NCBI GenBank assembly: GCA_934247335.1
Contig: CAKQJJ010000032.1
Span: 1 to 10,560, forward strand
DNA length: 10,560 bases
Reading direction: 5' to 3'
Origin: an uncultured Clostridia bacterium
GTDB taxonomy: Bacteria > Bacillota > Clostridia > Christensenellales > Pumilibacteraceae
The notes beneath the pieces are model-generated. The model was not told where the DNA came from, searched no databases, and saw only the letters and a program-made list of their open reading frames with translations. The position numbers were made by a program, and so were the translations under genes. Below are positions 1 through 6,142 of the stretch, one piece after another (the first letter of the stretch is position 1; each line of letters begins with the position of its first letter).

Positions 1-375
1 GCCTTTTCCCGGCGCTTTAATAAAAAGCTTGTCGCCCTGATCGCTTATCGCTTTGCGCACCGATTTGAACCACAGCGAATACTCGAAGTCGCGCGCGGAA
101 TTTTCTTCGGGCTCCGGGAGAAGATTCAGCTTTTTGTCCTGAGCCGAAACGGCGGGCTGAATGGCTCCGAGTGGCAGAACGAAATAGCCGCGTTTTTGCC
201 GGGCTTCGACGTAGCCTTCTTCTTCGAGAAGGGAGTACGCCTTTTCGATGGTTATCACGCTGACGTTATCCGCAAGCGCCGCGGTGCGTTTGCTGGGCAG
301 CTTTTCGCCGCTTTTCCATTTGCCCGAAAGAATGCCTTCCTTGTAATTCAAATAAGTTTCGTAATATTTTTTCAC
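1..375 (-). CDS. MocR/PdxR-type GntR-family transcriptional regulator, N-terminal part (continues beyond the left edge)
   Basis: The first 125 residues are visible, from a GTG start at 375 preceded by AAGGAG (381-387 on the opposite strand, 5-nt gap). Residues about 10-75 form a GntR winged helix-turn-helix: G-x-W-x-S-G-E-K-L-P-S-K-R-T-A-A-L-A, then a recognition helix ending EKAYSLLEEEGYVEA and the wing GYFV. After a linker, residues about 100-125 (DFEYSLWFKSVRKAI and on) match the start of the fold-type I aminotransferase-like domain of MocR proteins, so a full protein of about 450-500 residues would be expected. MocR regulators of the PdxR subgroup sense pyridoxal phosphate and control vitamin B6 genes. 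The divergent neighbour is a B6-vitamer kinase, which supports the PdxR assignment. Family certain; effector inferred from context. Confidence 0.88.
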   Translation of the reverse strand, partial: MKKYYETYLNYKEGILSGKWKSGEKLPSKRTAALADNVSVITIEKAYSLLEEEGYVEARQKRGYFVLPLGAIQPAVSAQDKKLNLLPEPEENSARDFEYSLWFKSVRKAISDQGDKLFIKAPGKG

Positions 376-385
376 AACCGACTCC

Positions 386-453
386 TTGAAATCCGGTAAC
401 TTGAAATCTGGTAATATAAAAAATAATCGTTTTGGCTATTTACTTATTACCAC
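386..453. promoter_or_regulatory. Candidate MocR/PdxR operator: tandem 15-bp repeat plus an inverted copy of its core
   Basis: TTGAAATCCGGTAAC (386-400) is followed directly by TTGAAATCTGGTAAT (401-415), with 13 of 15 positions identical. A third core, ATTACCAC (446-453), is in the opposite orientation (GTGGTAAT on the minus strand). Directly repeated sites are known for MocR-type regulators such as GabR. The tandem pair lies just upstream of the regulator's own ribosome site. The inverted copy lies in the spacer of the kinase promoter. Both places would suit repression or autoregulation. That this protein binds here is inference. Confidence 0.55.
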
Positions 454-467
454 TGCTACATTATAAT
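439..467 (+). promoter_or_regulatory. Sigma-A type promoter of the B6-vitamer kinase gene
   Basis: A perfect -10 box TATAAT (462-467) lies 17 bp after a weak -35 TTTACT (439-444). Transcription would start about 25 nt before the ATG at 501, and the leader carries AAAGAGG (486-492) as ribosome site. The candidate inverted MocR core (446-453) sits inside the spacer. Confidence 0.6.
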
Positions 468-500
468 ATATTACGTAAAAAAAGTAAAGAGGTTTTCTGA

Positions 501-1349
501 ATGAAAAAAGATTATCCGCGCGTTCTTACGATTCAGGACATATCGTGCTTCGGACAATGCTCACTCACCGTCGCGCTGCCGGTTATTTCGGCTTGCGGAG
601 CGGAAACGTGCGTTTTGCCGTCCGCCGTTCTGTCCACTCATACCTGCGGATTTTCCGGCTACACGTTCCGCGACCTTACCGACGATATGCCGGCAATCGA
701 AAAACACTGGCAAAAGGAAAATATTCGCTTCGATGCAGTGTACACCGGTTATCTCGGCAGCGCAAAACAGATTGCGTACGTGGAGAGCATTGCTCGCAAT
801 TGTCTTGAAAAGGACGGGCGGCTTATCGTCGATCCGGCAATGGCGGACAACGGAAAACTTTATCCCGGGTTCGACGCCGCTTTCGTTGACGAGATGAAAA
901 AACTCGCCGCAAAAGCCGACTATCTGCTGCCCAACCTCACCGAAGCGTGCCTGCTTGCGGACGAAGAATATAAAACGAGCTACGATCGCGCTTATATTGA
1001 AAAACTTTCGGAAAAACTGACTGCGCTCGGCGCAAAAACGGTGGTTCTGACCGGCGTTGGTTACGATGCCGATAAAACGGGTGTAGTCGTTTTTTCGGAC
1101 GGAAAATACGAGTATTACGAACACGAAAAGATTGCCGAGGGTTGCCACGGCACGGGCGATATTTACGCTTCGGCGTTTACCGGCGCGCTTTTACGGGGCG
1201 CTTCCGCGGCAAAGGCAGCCGAAATCGCCGCAAATTTCGTCGTCGAATGTATAAAAGCAACCGCAGGCGATCAAAATCATAAGTACGGCGCTAAGTTTGA
1301 AAAGGTGCTCGGCAAACTGATTTGCGCGGTAGACGCGATTGCAAAATAA
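501..1349 (+). CDS. Pyridoxal/pyridoxamine kinase, PdxY/PdxK-like (ribokinase superfamily)
   Basis: A 282-residue cytoplasmic kinase predicted to phosphorylate B6 vitamers with ATP in the salvage route to pyridoxal phosphate. The N-terminus (RVLTIQDISCFGQCSLTVAL) and the segment LPSAVLSTHTCGFSGY are characteristic of the PdxY-type kinases common in Clostridia. The C-terminal signature G-C-H-G-T-G-D (residues 214-220) supplies the anion hole and the catalytic Asp220. Length is typical. One oddity is Cys49 in S-T-H-T-C-G-F, where Gly is usual. The start is fixed by AAAGAGG at 486-492. The gene is divergent from a MocR/PdxR regulator, an arrangement that fits B6-responsive control. Choosing between pdxY and pdxK names by eye is not safe; an HMP-P kinase (ThiD) role is less likely from the N-terminal motifs. 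Confidence 0.88.
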   Translation: MKKDYPRVLTIQDISCFGQCSLTVALPVISACGAETCVLPSAVLSTHTCGFSGYTFRDLTDDMPAIEKHWQKENIRFDAVYTGYLGSAKQIAYVESIARNCLEKDGRLIVDPAMADNGKLYPGFDAAFVDEMKKLAAKADYLLPNLTEACLLADEEYKTSYDRAYIEKLSEKLTALGAKTVVLTGVGYDADKTGVVVFSDGKYEYYEHEKIAEGCHGTGDIYASAFTGALLRGASAAKAAEIAANFVVECIKATAGDQNHKYGAKFEKVLGKLICAVDAIAK

Positions 1350-1379
1350 AGACGCTTCTTTCTCACTCCTATATATTGG

Positions 1380-1418
1380 AAAACGAACCTTAGGTTTCCC
1401 CGCCGAAGGCTCGTTTTT
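1380..1418. terminator. Probable bidirectional intrinsic terminator between convergent genes
   Basis: AAAACGAACCTT (1380-1391) pairs with AAGGCTCGTTTT (1406-1417) with a single A-C mismatch. The stem encloses a 14-nt loop and runs into a T tract on the plus strand. On the minus strand the stem also ends in TTTT, so it could serve both the kinase gene (from the left) and the AEC permease (from the right). The remaining bases to 1502 are AT-rich with nothing else recognised. Confidence 0.7.
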
Positions 1419-1502
1419 CATTTTAAAGTTTTTAATTAGTAGTGAATTTTTTGCTATATCGGGCGTCGTTTGGTCTTAACGTCAGGCAACAAAATTATAA
1501 AA

Positions 1503-2429
1503 TCATTGCACCAGCAGCGTAAGCAGCGGAATTGTGATAAAGCACAAAAGCGTGGACAAAAGCACGCTGTTGGCGGAAAGTTCGCGCTCGCCGTCGTAAA
1601 GCTCGGCAATGTTGAGTATCATGGACGCGCACGGCACTGCGGTGAGAACCAGCACGCTTGCCTTGAAAACCGGGTCGAGCGGCAGAAAATATACCGCGGC
1701 GTAGCAGAACAGCGGAAAAATTACAAGCTTCGTAAGGCACGTAAGGTACACGAACGGGCGTGCAAACAGTTTTCCGAACGGCACGCAGGCAAGCCTCACT
1801 CCGAGAATAATCATGCAAACGGGCGTGGACGTGTTGCCCACCAGTTCGAGCGCGTTTACGAACGCCGTAGGAAGATGTTCGCGCACGTTGAAAAACGCCA
1901 GCAAAAGCCCCGCGATAAGCCCCACGGTATTGGGGTTGAATATGCCTTTTACTATATTTACTTTGCCTTTGTCGCCGGTCACGCAGAACACGCCCACCGT
2001 AAACGACAAAACGTTTAACGCCACGCTTGCGATGCACGAATAACTCATGACGATCGCGTTGTCCGGGAACAGCGCTTTTACTATCGGCAGTCCGAAAAAT
2101 CCGCAGTTGCCCATAACGGACGCTATCGTAAAAATACGATACTTGCCGTCGTCGAACTTTTTGCGGAAAATAAGGAACAAAATGCCCATAAACGCTATCT
2201 GCAAAAACAGCACGATTACGAAAAACAGCCCCATATCGCCGAGTTTTGCCCACGTAAGCTTTTCGCCCCATACCGCGCCGATTATCATGCACGGCGAGCA
2301 GACGTAGACAAGCACGGCGGAGAGCGTGGACAGGTGATTGCCGTCGGCTTTTTTCATTTTTCCCAGCAAAAAGCCCGGCAGTATGTAGCATAAAGTGACT
2401 AAAACGTTGGTAAGCGCGATTGTAAACAT
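1503..2429 (-). CDS. AEC-family permease (auxin efflux carrier / organic-acid transporter type)
   Basis: A 308-residue integral membrane protein. Start is ATG at 2429 (MFTIALTNVLVTLCYILPGF), preceded by AGAAGG (2435-2440, 5-nt gap); longer starts in the same frame would run into the AraC gene and are not needed. About ten hydrophobic segments are visible in two halves separated by a hydrophilic region near the middle. Family hallmarks include the N-terminal LPGFLLGK, the IASVMGNCGFFGLPIVKALF segment, and NPNTVGLIAGLLL with TPVCMIILGVRL in the second half. Members export or exchange organic acids such as malate or malonate. Here the gene follows the AraC regulator by 35 nt, probably as an operon. 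It lies beside a sugar-acid gene set, so import or export of an aldonate or its product is a reasonable guess, not shown. Confidence 0.85.
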   Translation of the reverse strand: MFTIALTNVLVTLCYILPGFLLGKMKKADGNHLSTLSAVLVYVCSPCMIIGAVWGEKLTWAKLGDMGLFFVIVLFLQIAFMGILFLIFRKKFDDGKYRIFTIASVMGNCGFFGLPIVKALFPDNAIVMSYSCIASVALNVLSFTVGVFCVTGDKGKVNIVKGIFNPNTVGLIAGLLLAFFNVREHLPTAFVNALELVGNTSTPVCMIILGVRLACVPFGKLFARPFVYLTCLTKLVIFPLFCYAAVYFLPLDPVFKASVLVLTAVPCASMILNIAELYDGERELSANSVLLSTLLCFITIPLLTLLVQ

Positions 2430-2464
2430 AAAAACCTTCTCGTGTAATTGAATGGTAAAATAAG

Positions 2465-3346
2465 TTATTTGCTGCGGCTTTTCCGGTATTGTTTGGGCGT
2501 AAGTCCCGTGATTTTGCGGAAAATCCGATTGAAATTGGCAGTGTTGTTGTACCCGCACGCCGCTGCGACCGAAAGCACGGTGTCGGAGGTGTTTTTAAGC
2601 AGCCCCAGCGACTTTTCGATGCGTTTGATGTTGACGTAATCCCACGCGGTCATGTCGAAAACTTCGTGAAAAGCGGATGCGAAAGCGGTTTTCCCGAGGT
2701 TTGCCGCCGATAATATGTCGGAAAGCGTGATGTCCTCGCAGTAATGCTCGTTCATGTAAGCCGCCGCGCGCATTACTTCGCCGAGGTGCATGCAGATCGG
2801 CTTGTCGTCGCTTTCAGGTTCGCACAGCCCGAAATGGCGGTAAAGAGTGATGAGCAGCGAGCAAAGCAGTCCCTTGACGATAACTTCGTAGCACGGCTGT
2901 TTTTGCTCGCATTCTTCTTTTATACACAGCAAATCTCTCTGAATTTCGCCCGTGTATTTGTTGATTTCGTCCAGTTTGTTGCAAAAATCGGCTTTTCTGT
3001 CGGTGAATACGCGCATAAACGATTCGCCCTGATTATCGCTGTCCTGCAAGATAAAACCGGGCAGAAATTGCAGATTAAGTATCTGCATGTCGCGTTTGCC
3101 GCCGCACGGGAAAATATCGGTAATGCAGTGGTATTCGTTTGCCGAAAACAAAAATACGTCGCCGCTTGCAATTTCTTCCCTGCCGTGCTCGGTGTCGTAA
3201 AAGCCGCAACCGCGCTCGATAAGCCCTATTTCGTACTGAGTGTGGCGGTGCATGCGGTACTGTCCCTCGCGGCATTCGGCGCGCGAAGTGAACAGCCGGA
3301 AAACGGCGTTTCCGTATTTGTCGTTAAGTTCGGCTATTACGTCCAA
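2465..3346 (-). CDS. AraC-family transcriptional regulator with N-terminal cupin domain
   Basis: A 293-residue protein if started at TTG 3346, the best-supported start (GAGGAGG eight bases upstream). The same frame stays open upstream to another TTG at 3382, but that codon has no ribosome site and lies inside a palindrome. Residues about 30-90 form a cupin-like sensing domain (MHRHTQYEIGLIERGCG, then GDVFLFSANEYH). Residues about 193-291 are the double helix-turn-helix: DITLSDILSAANLGKTAFASAF, then SVAAACGYNNTANFNRIFRKITGLTPKQYR. Such regulators usually activate sugar-use genes when the ligand binds the cupin. The divergent catabolic operon and the downstream AEC permease are the obvious targets. 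The effector cannot be read from the sequence. Confidence 0.9.
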   Translation of the reverse strand: MDVIAELNDKYGNAVFRLFTSRAECREGQYRMHRHTQYEIGLIERGCGFYDTEHGREEIASGDVFLFSANEYHCITDIFPCGGKRDMQILNLQFLPGFILQDSDNQGESFMRVFTDRKADFCNKLDEINKYTGEIQRDLLCIKEECEQKQPCYEVIVKGLLCSLLITLYRHFGLCEPESDDKPICMHLGEVMRAAAYMNEHYCEDITLSDILSAANLGKTAFASAFHEVFDMTAWDYVNIKRIEKSLGLLKNTSDTVLSVAAACGYNNTANFNRIFRKITGLTPKQYRKSRSK

Positions 3347-3354
3347 TCGTGTTG

Positions 3355-3361
3355 CCTCCTC
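3355..3361 (-). promoter_or_regulatory. Strong ribosome binding site that sets a TTG start for the AraC regulator
   Basis: Read on the minus strand, GAGGAGG is followed after eight bases (CAACACGA) by TTG and an open frame that starts with DVIAEL. This near-perfect Shine-Dalgarno match decides the start at 3346 over the upstream TTG at 3382, which would place the ribosome site inside the coding region. Confidence 0.75.
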
Positions 3362-3373
3362 GCGGCGGAAGAT

Positions 3374-3439
3374 TGTTTGCAAATTTCGGAAAATTGTTGT
3401 TGATTAAGCCAAGCCGATGTTGTATAATGTTTGCAAACA
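3374..3439. promoter_or_regulatory. Candidate operators TGTTTGCAAA and TGTTTGCAAACA, centres 54 bp apart
   Basis: TGTTTGCAAACA (3428-3439) is a perfect 12-bp palindrome between the two opposing -10 boxes. TGTTTGCAAATT (3374-3385) shares its first 10 bases. A shorter match, TTTTGCAAG, lies at 3466-3474 over the minus-strand -35. The centre-to-centre distance of 54 bp is close to five helical turns, so both sites would face the same side of the DNA. The dyad symmetry suits a dimeric repressor (LacI or GntR type) better than a typical AraC-family site; the binding protein is unknown. Confidence 0.5.
3400..3428 (+). promoter_or_regulatory. Promoter of the sugar-acid catabolic operon
   Basis: TTGATT (3400-3405), a 17-bp spacer and a perfect TATAAT (3423-3428) precede the dehydratase gene. 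Start of transcription would fall near 3435, inside the palindrome TGTTTGCAAACA. The leader then carries AAGGAG (3478-3483), six bases before the ATG at 3490. Confidence 0.7.
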
Positions 3440-3444
3440 AAGGT

Positions 3445-3473
3445 ATTATACACCTAACGACTTAATTTTGCAA
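3445..3473 (-). promoter_or_regulatory. Promoter of the araC-like/AEC operon, facing the catabolic promoter
   Basis: On the minus strand TTGCAA (3473-3468) is followed after exactly 17 bp by a perfect TATAAT (3450-3445). Transcription would start near 3438 and leave a leader of about 90 nt before the TTG start at 3346. It runs back through the plus-strand promoter, so the two promoters overlap face to face. Confidence 0.55.
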
Positions 3474-3489
3474 GGAAAAGGAGAGCAAT

Positions 3490-4815
3490 ATGAATCAAAA
3501 AATCAAAGCAAGCGACCTTAAAATCACCGATCTTCGGGTTGCGGACATCGACGGGCTTCCCAAACACATGATACTTCTCAAAATTTACACAAACGCGGGT
3601 ATCGTGGGTTACGGCGAAGTGCGCGACGCGTCCAGCGCGACGTACGCCAAAATGCTTAAATCCCGTCTTATCGGCGAAAATCCGTTAAACGTCGAGAAAT
3701 TGTTCAACCGTATCAAGCAATTCGGCGGACATTCGCGTCAGGGCGGCGGCGTTTCTGGCATCGAAGTGGCGCTGTACGACATAATCGGAAAGTACTACGG
3801 CGTTCCCGTGTATCAGCTTTTAGGCGGCAAGTGGCGCGACGAAGTGCGCGTTTACTGCGACACCGACGTGGACGGAAAACACACCGGCAAAGATATGGGC
3901 ATGGCGCTTAAAAAGAGAATGCAGCAGGGCTTTACCTTCCTTAAAATGGACCTCGGAATCGAGCTTCTGTACGACGAACCCGGCACTCTCAACGCGCCCG
4001 TAGGACTTATAGAAGACTACAAAAAGTACAACATGAAGGCGATTTGCCATCAGTCCGGCTCCATCGACAAGTCGCTGATGTTCGGAAAAAACTATCAGAT
4101 TTTCACCGTTCCGCATTTCGCCACCGGCATACACCTCACCGAAAAGGGCATGGACTACCTCGAAAACTACGTGCGCGAAGTGCGCGACGTCATCGGCTAC
4201 GAAGTGCCGCTTGCCGTAGACCATTTCGGTCACGTCGCAATAGAGGACGCGATCCGCTTTGCCCGCAGAATGGAAAAGTACAACATTGCCTGGATGGAAG
4301 ACCTCACTCCGTGGCATCAGACCGAGCAGCTTAAAAAATTCGCAAACAACAGCTGCGTTCCGCTCTGCACCGGCGAAGATATCTATCTTGCCGAGAATTT
4401 TGAAAAAGTGCTGGCTGCCGGTGTAAACGTCGTTCACCCCGACCTTCTCACCGTGGGCGGTTTTGCGGAAATGAAAAAAGTGGGCGACCTGTGCGAAAAA
4501 TACGGCGCCGCGCTTGCGATTCACATGGCGGAAAGCCCGATAGGTTTTATGGCTGCCGTTCACGCAGCCGCCGCGCTTAAAGACGTGCTTGCCGTCGAAT
4601 TCCACTCGGTCGATAATCCCGAATGGTTCGACCTCGTAAGCCCCGCGATAAAAATGGAAAACGGCTTTATGAAAGTGCCCGACGCGCCCGGGCTGGGCAT
4701 CGAGAGCCTTAACGAAGAGCTTATCGAAAAATTCGCCAAAGCCGATTGCGACAAGCCGTGGAGCGACACGTCGGCTTGGGACAAAGAATGGGCAAACGAC
4801 CGCGAGTGGTCCTGA
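3490..4815 (+). CDS. Enolase-superfamily (mandelate racemase group) sugar-acid dehydratase
   Basis: A 441-residue cytoplasmic enzyme with an N-terminal capping domain (about residues 10-125, including GIVGYGE and GVSGIEVALYDIIGKYYGVPVYQLLGG) and a TIM-like barrel. Visible catalytic elements are K152-x-D154 (second strand), metal ligands D244 (AVDHFGH), E270 (WMEDLTPW) and E296 (TGEDIY), and the His-Asp dyad H345 with D318 (HPDLLTVGG). The usual second lysine of the K-x-K motif is Asp, which suggests single-base chemistry using the His, as in dehydratases such as rhamnonate or galactonate dehydratase. The predicted reaction is loss of water from an aldonic acid to give a 2-keto-3-deoxy acid; the exact substrate is unknown. 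About 90 residues separate the K-x-D motif from the first metal ligand, far more than the roughly 30 in mandelate racemase. First gene of the operon; ribosome site AAGGAG at 3478-3483. Confidence 0.85.
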   Translation: MNQKIKASDLKITDLRVADIDGLPKHMILLKIYTNAGIVGYGEVRDASSATYAKMLKSRLIGENPLNVEKLFNRIKQFGGHSRQGGGVSGIEVALYDIIGKYYGVPVYQLLGGKWRDEVRVYCDTDVDGKHTGKDMGMALKKRMQQGFTFLKMDLGIELLYDEPGTLNAPVGLIEDYKKYNMKAICHQSGSIDKSLMFGKNYQIFTVPHFATGIHLTEKGMDYLENYVREVRDVIGYEVPLAVDHFGHVAIEDAIRFARRMEKYNIAWMEDLTPWHQTEQLKKFANNSCVPLCTGEDIYLAENFEKVLAAGVNVVHPDLLTVGGFAEMKKVGDLCEKYGAALAIHMAESPIGFMAAVHAAAALKDVLAVEFHSVDNPEWFDLVSPAIKMENGFMKVPDAPGLGIESLNEELIEKFAKADCDKPWSDTSAWDKEWANDREWS

Positions 4816-4870
4816 TCCCGCAACTAAGCGAAAAAAAACGAAAATTCTTGAAAAAAGGAGAAACAATTTT

Positions 4871-6142
4871 ATGGATTACACGATAGATCAATTGATTATA
4901 TCCGACGAGCAAACCGATAAAAGAATACGCGACGGCATCGAAAAAAATCGTAAGGGAAATTTTACTCTGGACGTCAAAAACGCGAAAAACGTGCACGTAA
5001 AGCTCAAAAATCACAAATTCCGCTTCGGCTGCAATATGTTCATGCTGGACGAATTTCCCGACGACAAAAACAAAAACGAGATTTACAAGCAAAAACTCAA
5101 AGAAACCTTCAATCTTCTCACGCTTCCGTTCTATTGGGACGCAACCGAACCCGAGGACGGCAAAACGCGTTACGACGCAGACAGCGAAAAAATCTATCGT
5201 CGTCCGCCTGCCGACCTTTGCGTTAAATTCTGCGAAGAGAACGGAATCGAGCCGCGCGAACACGCTCTTTGCTACGATCATTTCTTCCCCGAATGGCTTA
5301 AAGGAAAGTCCGACGAAGAAGTAAAACGGCACATAATAAAGCGCATGCAGCAGATTTCCGAGCGTTATAAGGACAAAATTCCCACGATAGAAGTCACCAA
5401 CGAAATGTTCTGGGACAACGGAAAAACGGGCTTTTATAAAAATCCCGAATTTATGGAGTTTTGCTTTAAGCAAGCCGAAAAGTATTTCCCGGACAACACT
5501 CTTTGCATAAACGAGTGGTCGGGCGCTATCTGGGATCACAACACCATGCCGTGGGACGCCTATTCGATGCAGATCGAAAACCTGCTCCTTAAAGGCGCGA
5601 GAGTGGACGCCGTGGGCGCGCAGTATCACATGTTCTATCGCATGGAGGACTATTTCCGCTGCACGAGAAAGTTCTACAACCTCGCTCATTGCATGAAAGT
5701 GCTTGACAATTACGCGCGCTTTAATAAGCCGGTTCAGATAACCGAAATCACAATCCCCGCATACACCGCCGAAGAGCATGACGAACAGCTTCAGGCGGAC
5801 GTCATCGAAAAACTGTATTCCATGTGGTTTTCCTATCCCGCGATCACGCAGATCATCTACTGGAACCTCGTGGACGGTTACGCCGCGTTCACCACACCCG
5901 GCAATATGGCGGACGGAGAAAACTACTACCGCGGAGGCTTGCTGCGCTTCGATATGAGCGAAAAGCCCGCGTATAAGCGCATTAAGCACCTTATTAAAGA
6001 AGTCTGGAACACCGACGAGAACGTTGCCGTAAAAGACGGAAAGGCAACTTTCCGCGGATTCTACGGCGAATACGAAGTAACCGCGGACGGAAAAACGTAC
6101 ACCGTCAATCTCGACCAAGACGGAAAGGAAGTCGTTTTATGA
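4871..6142 (+). CDS. GH10-like glycoside hydrolase (endo-1,4-beta-xylanase family), intracellular
   Basis: A 423-residue protein with no signal peptide, so probably cytoplasmic. Residues 1-55 form a short beta-rich lead (FTLDVKNAKNVHVKLKNHKFRFGCNMF); the barrel follows. GH10 marks are IEVTNEMFWD with acid/base E178, VDAVGAQYHMF with H253, ITEITIPAY with nucleophile E292, and IIYWNLVDGYAAF. The usual L-x-W-H-x-Q-x-P-x-W motif reads LCYDHFFPEW, so the Trp, His and Gln near the cleavage site are Tyr135, Asp136 and Phe138. Substrate may therefore be an imported short or decorated oligosaccharide rather than polymeric xylan. Fifty-five bases follow the dehydratase gene without a terminator. AAGGAG at 4855-4860 lies ten bases before the ATG. 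The stop overlaps the SDR start (ATGA). Confidence 0.82.
   Translation: MDYTIDQLIISDEQTDKRIRDGIEKNRKGNFTLDVKNAKNVHVKLKNHKFRFGCNMFMLDEFPDDKNKNEIYKQKLKETFNLLTLPFYWDATEPEDGKTRYDADSEKIYRRPPADLCVKFCEENGIEPREHALCYDHFFPEWLKGKSDEEVKRHIIKRMQQISERYKDKIPTIEVTNEMFWDNGKTGFYKNPEFMEFCFKQAEKYFPDNTLCINEWSGAIWDHNTMPWDAYSMQIENLLLKGARVDAVGAQYHMFYRMEDYFRCTRKFYNLAHCMKVLDNYARFNKPVQITEITIPAYTAEEHDEQLQADVIEKLYSMWFSYPAITQIIYWNLVDGYAAFTTPGNMADGENYYRGGLLRFDMSEKPAYKRIKHLIKEVWNTDENVAVKDGKATFRGFYGEYEVTADGKTYTVNLDQDGKEVVL

Noticed and set aside
196..399. 67-codon plus-strand frame at the left end
   Set aside because: It is antisense to the winged-helix region of the MocR regulator and runs into its operator region.
386..415. 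Tandem 15-bp repeat as the start of a CRISPR array
   Set aside because: There are only two copies with no spacer between them, in a promoter region; an operator is a better reading.
1495..2391. Second long minus-strand frame overlapping the AEC permease
   Set aside because: It is Arg-rich and lacks membrane segments, while the overlapping frame at 1503-2429 is a typical AEC permease with a good ribosome site.
2744..3403. 219-codon plus-strand frame opposite the AraC gene
   Set aside because: It is antisense to convincing cupin and helix-turn-helix motifs and shows no family signature of its own.
3428..3439. Reading TGTTTGCAAACA as a CcpA catabolite-control (cre) site
   Set aside because: It lacks the central CG and the TGNNANCGNTNNCA pattern, so it does not fit a cre consensus.
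4721..6118. Open frame of 465 codons on the minus strand opposite the GH10 gene
   Set aside because: It lies antisense to a gene with clear GH10 motifs, shows no recognisable domain and has composition typical of the reverse reading of that codon usage. The same applies to the long minus-strand frames at 3820-4866 and 7439-8341.
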